Source: Durusdinium trenchii
Lineage: Eukaryota > Sar > Dinophyceae > Suessiales > Symbiodiniaceae
DNA: 64,000 bases
Reading direction: 5' to 3'
Assembly: GCA_963970005.1 (NCBI GenBank)
Contig: CAXAMN010025650.1
Span: forward strand, 1 to 64,000
In this document: positions 34,201 to 43,321 of the stretch, one piece after another
Layout of the letters: every line of letters begins with the position of its first letter
Numbering within the stretch: the stretch's first letter is position 1
Notes under the pieces: model-generated
Told to the model about the DNA's origin: nothing
Databases searched by the model: none
The model's input: the letters and a program-made list of their open reading frames with translations, nothing else
Translations under genes and position numbers: made by a program

Positions 34201-34865
34201 AATGACCTGGCAACCCGGACCTCTTCACCTGAATAGTCAATGCCTTTGGTGGTGAAAAAATCACCAAACGTGAGTGGGGGAAGCACCGCACGAGGTATGC
34301 CGCTGGTCTTAAGCACTCCCCTCAACCGCTCCATGATCCTCCTCTGGACCTTTGAGACTTTCTTTCCTCCGGATGAGTCAACCCCATACAAACTGTTCAA
34401 CCCTCTGATGAGCCCTTCTAACAAAGGATTCTCTTCTTCACACCATCCTAAAATCCCCGGAAGTGGGAGAGGAAAGAGCCCCTCCGTGGACTGCCCGCAA
34501 CGCGTGGTCTGTGTCAACACCTCCAGGGATTGTGATAGTGCGGGACTCAAATCCTTCCACATGCTTTCTTTTTGGGCGCAAGCGCTCTTCAAAGTCACTC
34601 GCCACAATTCGTGGCTGCCATGCTCTGTCAAAGTCTTCTCCTCGCGGCACGGTTTCAAAGCCAGTCGCGAAGAGGGCTGCCATGCAAACTGGGAGAGCTC
34701 CTCTCTCTCCCCTGTACAGCTATGAAGATCGCCTCCAGCAGAAAGACGGCGCTGTCCACGGCCCAAGCCTGCGGATTGCTTACTCCCTCTCTCTGCCTGG
34801 GAGGGACCTCCATCCTCCCTTCCCCGGCCCGGCATGTCCAGTGACCTTTTCTGCCTTCCAGACAC
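31227..34865 (-). CDS. Reverse transcriptase - cytosine methyltransferase - RNase H polyprotein
   Basis: 1212 codons. The RT region covers about residues 330-600, with CRLIMNLVPTNG, VLPMGFINSV and the YLDNYDEL active-site region. The C5-methyltransferase covers about 688-1000: VVSLFDGIGALRVAL (SAM site), GPPCQGVSGLN (catalytic Cys), FENVASM, RPRLYWCSW and LLGNSWSIPVV. RNase H covers about 1050-1200: HINALELRAV, HLVDSLVVLHAL and DTHQNPADRPSR. The methyltransferase lies between RT and RNase H with all main motifs kept. By family it would methylate cytosines in DNA; what it acts on in this element is inference. Confidence 0.85.
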   Translation of the reverse strand: MSGRQKRSLDMPGRGREDGGPSQAERGSKQSAGLGRGQRRLSAGGDLHSCTGEREELSQFAWQPSSRLALKPCREEKTLTEHGSHELWRVTLKSACAQKESMWKDLSPALSQSLEVLTQTTRCGQSTEGLFPLPLPGILGWCEEENPLLEGLIRGLNSLYGVDSSGGKKVSKVQRRIMERLRGVLKTSGIPRAVLPPLTFGDFFTTKGIDYSGEEVRVARSFQWKMVAAAFPEGVGSLDLLSFCGGGTRSYVSEFEKFLLPPQDQSLGKTPATMVSQEHWAEVCLGLVDRGVCGLMRKEGLYHVKGRPVLNGLFAVEKGERAVDAGGEEFEVCRLIMNLVPTNGLCRNLVGDTSTLPTVTGMSGTVLSDGELLLTSSEDIRCFFYLFRTPPEWHRFMGFGREVPPEGLPAGYTGKGWHLVSRVLPMGFINSVAIAQHVHRRVIQQALGGERKLAGKQQEIRRDRHQSSSSHQYRVYLDNYDELNKVDKQLAETLAGTPSAWSLAVRETYQQLGLPRHPKKAVMQEVRAEVQEAWVDGELGRAAPKFRYVRLALEICVDGKASQRELQVVGGGFVYIAMFRRPLLSGLNAVWRQVTELGSRGPLSRRTLPQEVCLELLRFVALSPLAYMDFRLATSELVTASDASTTGGGLCVSRELSPFGVAACQAECRGDAVEPEEMDQVLVVSLFDGIGALRVALDALRVPVGGYVSVEISPEANRVVESFFPDVVCVSDVASVTSEDALKWRMRFANVGLVLLGAGPPCQGVSGLNSDRKGALRDERSCLFQHVPRVEALLREHFKWCPVHRLFENVASMDAADCQTMSKAYGTMPWSIDAGGLSLARRPRLYWCSWEPLKLEGASVVEGREGALPVKGKVELAVVDEQDFLEAGWSRVRPDAPFPTFTTARPSAVPGRRPAGLALCPPDAVARWKADLHRFPPYQYRAENCVTNRQGELRVPSIKEREVILGFPVDYTRRCLVKGMEGSTAHSDCRLTLLGNSWSIPVVTYLLYSLFRTLGLLPLLELVTLVERLTPGREQFLSSLLMRPPVRQTSKAGSVQQGLVARLMGQVSVKGEDILLQLGSDLPARYHRLRASIPSKLWRWKDVAGWRWTGDVEHINALELRAVKTAIVWRLKELEESECRFLHLVDSLVVLHALSRGRSSSRRLRRTLRRIGALQLAGGLVGVWGYVDTHQNPADRPSRRPLRKKWVRKPRK

Positions 34866-35079
34866 ACCCCCAGGGTTATAGCCTCTGCTCTTCTCCTGCT
34901 TTCCTCAGCCTCTCTTTGACATTCGTTCAGCATCTCTTCGATTGCCCTCTCAACTTCTTTCTCTTCTTCTTCTGGCCTCCTGCAAACCTTTTGGCTCCTC
35001 TCTGACACTTCCTCAAGCACTCTCTTCTCTTCGCATCCCTTAGCACCCCTTTCTGTCCCCTTTACCTCAGCCTCCCTCT

Positions 35080-37522
35080 TCACTGATCGTCTTTCTGTTT
35101 CTTTCCCCATTTGCCCTTCTCTTTTCCTTTTCCTTTTTCTCCTCCTTTCTGCTTGTAAGAGGGCTCTGAGGTAGGGACAGGTTTTCCTCGGCCTTTGGGA
35201 TGCGATTCACCTTCTCCGCGGGAGCTCATACCGTGCGGCCTATTGCTTATCGAGCGATTTCGGAACTCGTCACGAGCCGTCCTAGCCGCCTCAACCTGCT
35301 CAGCGGGCTCCGAGATCCTGATTTGCTCTGCATTGACCAACTCCAGCTGCCTTGAAACTGAGTAATGGCCACCTCGTAAGGTGGCCTCTAGCGACTTTGC
35401 GCGTTGGACAAGCGTGTCCATCGCAGTGGCCACTTTCCTCCTTAGCAGCAAATCGGTGACCTGAGCAACCGTCAGCAACTCCTGCCACATCACCGGACTC
35501 GCTAAAGCCTGTAGGTGCTGGTGAGCGTACATGCTGAACAAGGGACTGAGTTGCTCCCTTGAGAGACTGTGGAGCTCGCCCCTCGACGACAACAGATGTT
35601 CCCGGACATTGTCGATGGCCTGAGCTGTCAATGCGCCCGGGCATCTCTCACTCAGTCGACGAAGCCGCCTTGTTTCTTCGAAGAGGGGTCCTTCCTCCTC
35701 AGACTCATCCTTGCCTTCCGACGTAGTGGAGGATGAGGACCCTGACTCACTGGAATCTGACCGCTTCCGCTTCTTGTCCTTCTTCTTGCTGACCCTACGT
35801 GCCCTCTTCATCAAGCGTTTCCGCCTGGGTACGTTAGGATCTAGGCACGTGTGACTGAACAATGCCCTTGCGGTCTTCTGTCCTCGTTCCAGCTCTTCCG
35901 TCTCCTCCTTCTTCTCCAACATCTCGTCATAGGCCTTCTCAGCTGCTCTCTCTTTTTTCTTTCTCTTCTTTTTGTCTTTCTTCTTTGGGCCACCTGCGGG
36001 AGAATCCCCCTTGTCCTCCTTCTCTTCTGCTCTGGGAGGTTTCTCGCCTCCCCTCCCTTTTCCTCGCTCCATGGCCAGCTCTCGCAATCCAGCTAACTCA
36101 TCGACCTCCGCCTCACCTCCAGCCTTGGCTGGCACCAAATTTGTGTGCCAGGGCTTTGGCGCCACACTGCAATCCCAGTAGCCTCGACTGTGGATGTAGG
36201 TGTCACCAGTTGTCAGCTCGGGGCATCCTGGCGGGCAGACATGAACTTTGACCATCCTCGAACCGCCTCCTCCAAAGCGCTCCAAGACACGGTCCGTCAT
36301 TGTCCCAGTCAGCTCAAACTCAATCTCCTCATCTGCGGGCATCAGACTGCGAAGGTGCCCACAAACTTTGGCGTGACCGCCGTAGTATGAAGTCTCCCCC
36401 AACTCCACAATGTCCAAACTCCTGACCTTCTCTAGTGTCAAAGATGCCAAACTGTTGTATTCTTCTGTCGGTGGTTTCTCCTCTTCACGTTCAACTTCAG
36501 CTTCTGCCCGGGCAGGCCTCCTCATTGGTCTTACCCTGGCAGGAGCCGACGCCGGTCTTCTCATCTTGGGAGCCATTGCTCCCCTTTACCAGCGATCCCT
36601 GTACTGCTTCCTCTCGTATAGCTCCTGCTTTGCTCTCTTTGTGACTCCTTTGTTGGTGCTTTCTGTCCACCTTGGATGATACGAGTAAGGTACTGGACCT
36701 CGCCAACCCTTTCCTTGCGGACCTCCTCGGCCTCCTCCAGACGTAACTGGCGGCGCCTTTGGGGGCGGATGATCGGGAGTGGAGACCTGGGCTCACGGCG
36801 ACTAGGTCTAGGCCGCAAATAGTCCACCCTCTCAATACCGCTGCTGGGTCTCGCCTTCTGCCTGATCGATGGGAGATGTGATCCTCCCTTTTCTTCCTCC
36901 TCACTACTGATCCACTAACTGACCTTGAGTTGCTGTCCTTCTTCTTGGTCTTTCTCTTCTCCTTCTCTCTCTGATGCTTGGGAGTCCTTGATCTCTCCCT
37001 TGCTGTTCTCTCCTCGTCTTTTCTCCTGGGCAATACCTTTTTCTCCTCACTCTGCTGAACTTCCTTGAGCTTCACCGCCTTCTTCTCGTCCTCCTCAGGC
37101 TTATCTCTTGTCTTCTTCTCCTCCCTCACGCGAACCTCTGGCCTTGGGCTTCCGGCTTCCTTCTTCTTCTTCTCCTCTTTGTTCTTCTCCTCGGCAACCT
37201 CGCTGTTCTCCTCCTTCTTATCGCCCACGGATGCCTTGGGAGAGTCCTCTCCCTTCTTCCTCTTCTCTTTCTCCTCAGGCCGGCTGGGAGCTGCCACTCC
37301 CTTTTCTGGACTGTCCTCTTCCTCCGGGATCAGCCGGGCAATGGAGTAAAAAGCCCCGTCTAATACCTTGGTGACTTTTGCTTCGGCCTCTCGAGTCGGA
37401 GGCAACCGTGGGCTGGTTGCAATAGCCCAAAGGCGATCCGCTGAGGTGCAAACCGAGCACTTCCCTGCCAAAAGATTCCACTTTTTGCAGGCAGTGCAAA
37501 CCATAGACCCGTTCGAGCCCAA
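35080..37522 (-). CDS. Gag-like region of the DIRS-like element
   Basis: Two overlapping minus-strand frames (37522-36497 and 36576-35080) rich in Lys, Glu, Arg and Ser. The first begins with a small Cys cluster (CTACKKWNLLAGKCSVC) typical of a zinc-binding head. The second has CPPGCPELTTG and a long basic/acidic tail. There is no homology to a known enzyme. Position 5' of RT and composition suggest a nucleic-acid-binding structural protein. Confidence 0.6.
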
Positions 37523-37575
37523 AGCTACGTGGGAGACACACCACTGATTCGTGTTTAGTTATGGGGCCATTCAAC

Positions 37576-39682
37576 CATGTAATTTACTAGGCACTAGTGT
37601 CTTTCTCTTTCAGTTTCTAGAGCAAAATTGTATATCACCGATTGAGTTTCAGTAAATCAGCAACAGAAACCAACTTATCTGCGTGCATACTTATCTGCAT
37701 ACATGTGCTAATCCTCCTGGCGCGCCACTACTTGAGAATAAGTTCAGATCAATTTCTCACTTGAGTTAAGTTGAGTTTCGTAACGCACACCAATTTTGAG
37801 GAATTGCTATTTGCGTGGAAATCACAGTACATCGTTGTAGCGTGTATATAATATCCTTGTCCTTGGAACTAACACACATCCACAAAAATATCCCCCAACT
37901 GTGCAAAGAACACGACAAATACCATTGGTTTTTGCAGGAAAAGTTTGCTCGGTCGCCAATTACCATTCCTGACACAAACTAACGCGGGCGCTAAACAGTA
38001 CACCCCACTCAAACAGTTCTTTGGCTCGTAAATTATCCGAATTATGTGCCTTTAATTCTGCCATCCTCAGTCGCAAGTGATTGTTGTTTGGAAAACCTTA
38101 CCAAGCAAGTGATGCAAAAATCTGATCTTGACAATCTGTTGTCTACTGTTCTGCGTCTACTCCTTGCTCCCTTCGTGTTTCGAACCTCTTGGCTTAAACA
38201 AATTTGTGCCAAGAAAACAACACAAACCCTTGAACTGAATTCGCTGCGACATATTTCTTACATGGTTTTCTTCACCTGAGCAAAGATGTGTTTAAGGTGT
38301 GAGGGTGTTATCCTTAATGTGCACCTAAGCAGAAACCTACGGTATGCCTACCGTTCCACAGCACGAGCCTACAGCAAATATGTCCAGTTCTAGAGTGCCT
38401 GAGGGGAACCCAAAGATTGAAGTGCTGTTGAAAGTTGCCCACGGTGACATGCAGCCTAAACGCAAACGATCCTCTGTCCTTCAGATGATCGTGGAGTTTG
38501 GTTCGAGGAAACATCAGAATTAGGCTTCTTGTTCCTAGTAGCGTTCTTGCTCCTAGTAGCGATGCCAGGAGCCCCTAGTAGCTTCTTAGTACCTTTTTTT
38601 GCTATTCCAGTATCGCTGCCACTTTCTGCGTTACTAGACAGCACCAGCACCGTTGCCTTACGCAGAACCTATGGAGAGCCTATGGAAAATGTTGGTTCTT
38701 GGTGGGCGGCGTTGGTGGGGTTGTTGGAATAAAGGTTGGATATGGTTAGATACTAGCCTTGATCTGTGATGAGCAAGAATCGCACACAAACTGGGAGTCT
38801 TCAAGGCACGTTGTATCAACGGATCTATGGTTGCACGGCCAATGCACACATAAATATATATGTTGTGAATATGTTGTTTATAGTATATAAATCATTTTGT
38901 TGCGAACATCATTATTTGAAGATCCCATCCGTTGCAAGAGTTTATTCGCTTCCCAAGCACCTAGCTTTTCCTACTCTACGCAATGATCGTACTTTATGCA
39001 GTAAGTATGTTGCGCTTTATTTATGCACTGCGCGGTCCTAGGTAAACATGCAATTCTGATACTGAATAATATTTTTTCTGTACTTTCAGTCTCCAAATAC
39101 GAATGATGGGTCTCTTTTGACAGTTTCCTTTACCAAATGTCGTTAGAAAGGCAAGCACACAAAGAGCCTTCCGCCACAAGGCCGAACACAGATTTCATCA
39201 GATCCGCTGGGAGAACGTAAGCACGGACTCAGCACACAAGGGAAAAGCAAGGGCAAAGCAAGCTTTCAGGTCGAAAGGGCTACCTAATAGCGATGGCCTC
39301 CAACCTAATAGCGATGGCTTAAAAAGAAACATCAAGAAAGAAGGTAAGGGCCCCTTAAATAAGCCCCATCAAAGGGACCTGTATGGGCGCCCTTACCTTT
39401 GAGCTCGAGAGGCTGCCCGCAAAGACTGAGGGTGAGTGTCCACCTCCATCGTTGCCCTCTACACTAAGTCAACCCCTGGAAGGCAAGCTTATAGAACAAA
39501 GATGATCATAACATGGAAAAACACACATTGTTTTAAGAAAAGAACCCTTTGAGACACGATACCGTTACTGCTCAAGTGCAAAAATTCAAAAACACAAGTA
39601 ACCACGAACTCGCGAATCACCATTCCCTTGTTCCAATTCCCACTCAAACTCAAGCAAGCGATTGTTCGTCTTCACTTTGCGC
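37576..39682 (-). other. Remainder of the 10-kb OPR-RluA intron
   Basis: The upstream part of intron 29646-39682, between the DIRS-like element and the exon ending at 39683. It holds CTAGTAG-family copy 6 (38523-38592) and two 21-bp minisatellite units (39283-39322). Its donor is GC (TGGCAG|GCGCAA). No other feature recognised. Confidence 0.6.
38523..38592 (-). repeat. CTAGTAG-family short repeat, copy 6
   Basis: CTTCTTGTTCCTAGTAGCG, TTCTTGCTCCTAGTAGCG, ATGCCAGGAGCCCCTAGTAG and CTTCTTAG in sequence. Short version of the family. Confidence 0.8.
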
Positions 39683-40834
39683 CTGCCATCCAGCTGGTTT
39701 GTGCACCACAAGTCGGTCTTCCATGATCTGCACGCAACGAGGCAAACTTTGTGTATCGGCTTCTGGTCCAAAGAAACTGGTGGACCTCTCCCAAAGATTC
39801 CAGTCGACGTCTTTGTCTTTGCGCCTTCCTATGCTGCTTGTAATTTGCATGACCAAATCCTTCACACGTTCCAATGTGAAGGTAGAGAGCTGCTTGCCAA
39901 AAGTTGATGCCCAAAGCATCTCTAGCAAAGTTTCTCGCAAGACACCAGGTGACTCTGTTGCGGTTTCTGCTCGTTGCAAAACTTCGTCCTGCAATGTCCC
40001 ATACACGAGCTGTTGCTTGTCTACAGGCATCCGTTCGGCGCGGCACCCTGCCACCGCCAATGCCCAAAGCAAATTTCCTAAGGCACGGCAGTTCAGCAGC
40101 TTGTGCTCTGTGTCTGCAAGCCTCATTGCAACTGCAGCTGGAAGACTAATCTGGTAGCCTGGAGACTAGAAATCATTGTCATTTGTCATGCGTCAGTTTC
40201 TCTTTGCAAGCTAAGCAGGAGGAATTCGGAGGAATGGCTTTCGACCAAGTAAGTGCAGCACTGTGCATTGCTGAGATCCCCACCTCTTCTGCAACTCCAA
40301 GATAGCATTGACAAAGAACTCATCATCTTGGACACCCAGTGCTGCCATTGACCATCTGGCAAAGGAAGGGAACTTCTTATGGCCCGGAAGGATTCCTCTC
40401 TGTCTACACGTCATACGCTCAAACACCAAACAGCCAGTCCAAAATCAGTGTTCACCTCAGGAGAACCTCTGACCATTGGTGCGAAAGCACTTTCGCTAGC
40501 CGTTCTTACTTAACTTTTTGCAACCTTGGCGCAAACAGGTCGCTATCTCGGAGAGACTGCATCCTCCTGGCATCAGCAAACAAAGAAACGCCACTTTGGA
40601 AACATTGAGGAACGAGCCAAACATCTTCAGCAATGTGGTTGCAAAATATTGCAAACTGATATGTGTATTGATGCCTGCAAAAGCAACGAGGGCAACTCGT
40701 CGCCAAGCTCGCATGAGCACCACCGGCGAGAGCTTGAACATACCAAGTTGGCCCATTTTTGCAAGTCGCCAAGCCATCTGCACCAGCTCCAGCGTGTCAA
40801 GTTTTGATAGATCCTGCGTCGAGGGAAGTTTCAA
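39683..40834 (-). CDS. OPR/RAP-like helical repeats leading into RluA pseudouridine synthase
   Basis: The 5' part of the gene whose catalytic exon is at 29645-29007. Exons in order: about 40834-40500 (LDTLELVQMAWRLAKMGQ), about 40390-40290 (FARWSMAALGVQDDEFFVNA, ending at a GT donor) and about 40150-39683 (LLNCRALGNLLWALAVAGC, then ending VVHKPAGWQ). The LLWALA-like helical segments resemble octotricopeptide/FASTK-RAP-type repeats of organelle RNA-binding proteins. VVHKPAGW is the conserved entry strand of RluA synthases. Intron borders between the first three exons are approximate. The initiator Met is unknown. Confidence 0.7.
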
Positions 40835-40861
40835 ATCATTCGCAGTCTGTTCCTTGGAGCC

Positions 40862-40991
40862 TATTCTAATTCAATTCTAATTCTTGTTTCTAGTAGCTTC
40901 TTGCTACTAGTAGTAAGGCCAGGAGCCCCTAGTAGCGTCCTTGTTCCTAGTAGCGATGCCAGGAGCCCCTAGTAGCGTCCTTGCTCCTAGT
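40862..40991 (-). repeat. CTAGTAG-family short repeat, copy 7
   Basis: Starts ATTCTAATTCAATTCTAATT, like copies 3 and 4, then two rounds of AAGGCCAGGAGCCCCTAG and GTCCTTG(T/C)TCCTAGTAG. The most complete copy in the window. It lies directly upstream of the first recognised OPR exon. I find no clear flanking direct repeat. Confidence 0.8.
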
Positions 40992-41149
40992 TCAAACACT
41001 AGCAGTCCTCCTCGGAGAACTCGGCGTCAACTTAGCATCAAAACTGTCCCTACAGATTCCTTGAAAAAGTGTTCAACAATGCAAGGCATTAGACACAAGG
41101 CATGCAAGGCACAAAGTGCAAATAGCCGAGCTCCAGAAGCAGTTGAATC

Positions 41150-41473
41150 ATCTGCCAACAAGGCCAGAACCTTTCAGCATCGCAAGTTGCAACGCAAGGC
41201 TATGCAAGGCTTGCTGGTCTTGTGCTATCAAACTTGTTGTTTTTCCCAATTAGTGAGCCTGTTCCCACTTCTTCTCATTCTCACAGGCGGTGACCACGGC
41301 ATTGAAACCTGAAAGGCTTGTCACGCACAGCCCAAACAATCGATACGGACCGTGCGATACGAATCAGCTGAACGAAATCTTAGAACTTTGCTGATCGCGT
41401 CTGGCGCCGCCATCTCTCCATATAGATCCAAGGCAGTCTGCCACAAGCTTGCCCTCTCGCAAGCGCTTGCAGC
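41150..41473 (-). CDS. 3' exons of the PPR gene split by the copia element
   Basis: Exon 41473-41392 starts after GTTCCGAG at 41474 and reads AASACERASLWQTALDLYGE, ending at a GC donor (ATCA|GCAAAG). Exon 41308 starts after CTTTCAG; the join gives DAISFNAVVTACENEKKWEQ in frame. A last piece (ALHSLALQLAMLKG and a stop at about 41150) probably follows through another short intron. The first of these exons continues the PPR motif broken at 60289 (SYN|AASAC). So this is the downstream end of the gene at 60289-61848. Confidence 0.7.
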
Positions 41474-42825
41474 CTCGGAACAACAAACAAACGTGCTGTT
41501 CTTTATATTTCTTTTTTGTTTTGGCTATGGTAGGGCTCAGTGGGGTGGCGTGGGCAGAATGGTTCGTCGCAGGGTGGGTAGAAGCATGCAAGGACTGGTA
41601 CTTGCAGCGGTTTCAAGCCATTTTGGGGCCAGGAGAGTATTGTTGTCCTTGTCTCTTCCGACTTTCCTTTGAGGGGGTCCAGTAACAAAAGATCCACGAT
41701 CTTAATATGCACATGTACACGTGATACGTGATACCAAGCTTGAACCAACAACAAGACAAAGCTCTGTCGAGAATCTCTGGTTTTAAGCCTCAAAGATGAT
41801 TTGTTTGTGTTCCTTGAGTGTTGTGTTGCGTGATGACTTCTTTTCCATGTCAATTATTAATATATAGTATATTATATAGTATAATAGTATGTATACTTAC
41901 TTTGTTGTCCAAGTACAGTAGACGGTGCAATCCCGAACCCCAACAAAAAAGCCTTATCCTTCATTGGATGTCTTTGTTTCATGCTTTAAAAATCGCTCAA
42001 AAGAAAGCCTTGTGTTTTTTGGTTTGAAGGTTGCAGAATCAGTCTTGAAAGACAAAAAAACATGTTGATATTTTTCAAGAATGACATCAACAAAACAAAA
42101 ACAGAAGGAAAACAAAACATACTATATAGACTGTAGAAAATCCCTGAAGCTAACACAAAAGATTCTCTTCAAATTATGTTTGCAAATAACTGGTGGTCGT
42201 CGCGAAGCAAGTTTTTGCGCGACCGAGCACCCATTTTGTTTGTGTGTTCATGTTTTCCCAGAGGTGTGCCGCTCAGATTTGAGGCTGCTGATGCGACAGG
42301 AGGGATGCGATCAGTGGTGGATATGCGATTGATGTCATTTCCTGGGGAGGGTTGGGGCGTGGACAATGTGCCTCGGGATTGATGGGTGCTTGGGAATGTT
42401 GGTGTGGATTTGTTAGAGGTGCGCGCCGACTTTCTGCCGAATCAAATCACAGCACGTGACCCTGCCGGAAAGGTCAATCAATGGTCAGCTTTGCAATTAT
42501 GTCTACCACTGGTGGTTTTGCACATCTATCCCCGCGAAAGAATTCAGGGGAAAGCTTTTGGGTCAGAAGTTTTCGAAGGACACTTCAGCTGGTGCTAGCT
42601 TTCATGATCACTCCAACAACAAAGATTCGTAAAACCCCACACACGAAAGTTTCATGAGGTGTCCACAAAACACCACCGTCTTATCCACAGAGAGAGAGAG
42701 AGAGGTAGAGTGCTTGGGCACATGGTATGAGCCTGCTCAACTGAGCAAAAAGGAGTACGTCAAACATACTTTGGACTGTTTATGTTTTGAGCTTAAAGAG
42801 GTTTAAAACATAAAGGAATGACGTC
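41474..42825 (-). other. 3' part of the 18.8-kb PPR intron
   Basis: Host intron sequence between the copia element and the exon at 41473. An AT-rich stretch lies at about 41855-41900 and a (GA)n run at about 42688-42702. No gene recognised. Confidence 0.6.
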
Positions 42826-42830
42826 CTGTC
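42826..42830. repeat. Target-site duplication, left
   Basis: CTGTC, matching 60259-60263 directly outside the other LTR. A 5-bp duplication is what copia-type integrases make. Confidence 0.9.
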
Positions 42831-42990
42831 TGCGAACGGATGGAAAGGTGTGCCCTGGCCCCGTTCTAGCCCTTAGTTCAACATGAAGCTCGCGCGCTAA
42901 AGCTCCTTTTTACCTGGTTGGGCACTTGAGCCAAAAGTATATGGCATGTACCTGTATAGCAACTATACTGGGACCTCATCCCTATTGACA
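42831..42990 (-). repeat. LTR of the copia-type element (3' LTR)
   Basis: 160 bp. On the element's strand it begins TGTCAATAGG and ends CGTTCGCA, so it has TG...CA ends. By eye it is identical to 60099-60258. Just upstream of it on the element's strand lies a purine-rich tract (GGATGTGGGGGG, 43002-42991), a good polypurine tract. Confidence 0.95.
42925..42936 (-). promoter_or_regulatory. Spliced-leader 3' segment in the LTR
   Basis: On the element's strand: TTTTGGCTCAAG, the last 12 nt of the dinoflagellate spliced leader, preceded by GCCATATAC. The leader itself has GCCAT directly before TTTGGCTCAAG. The same segment is at 60193-60204 in the other LTR. It looks like a spliced-leader relic fixed in the LTR. 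Confidence 0.6.
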
Positions 42991-43321
42991 CCCCCCACAT
43001 CCGTGCTTCGACGGGGAAGGGAGATGAGTGGATGTAAAAACCGGAGAACGAATCATGTTCTCAAAAGTGCATTGGAGGTCAACCAGTATGTCCTATAAAA
43101 CTGAATTAGCAAACGATCTTGCATTCGCTTGAAAGTTGGATCAAACAGGTAATGGAGCTACAAACGGAAAACGTGCACCTACCTATGGTATCATGCGATT
43201 ACCAACGGTGTGAAACACAATCCTATCTCACTCCCATGATGCCAAAACGGTCATCATGAATTACCCAAGACCCCTCAGTACATGAAGTACCGGAAGTGGC
43301 GTGTCGGTACGACCCCAATGC

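Larger units (their letters stand above)
30000..37575 (-). mobile_element. DIRS-like tyrosine-recombinase retroelement with a DNA methyltransferase
   Basis: All parts lie on the minus strand, in sense with the host gene, inside the intron 29646-39682. Order from the 5' side: Gag-like charged frames (37522-35080); a frame with reverse transcriptase, C5-cytosine methyltransferase and RNase H (34865-31227); a tyrosine recombinase (31251-30349). The recombinase instead of a DDE integrase, with RNase H of the DIRS kind, places it with DIRS/Ngaro-like elements. Ends are approximate because I could not find the terminal repeats. It looks close to whole, with perhaps one or two breaks. DNMT-bearing retrotransposons have been reported from dinoflagellates, so this is probably a member of that known group. 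Confidence 0.85.

Noticed and set aside
34438-37574. Several plus-strand frames rich in Ser, Pro and Leu opposite the DIRS-like Gag and Pol
   Set aside because: Mirror frames of the Lys/Glu/Arg-rich minus-strand coding sequence.
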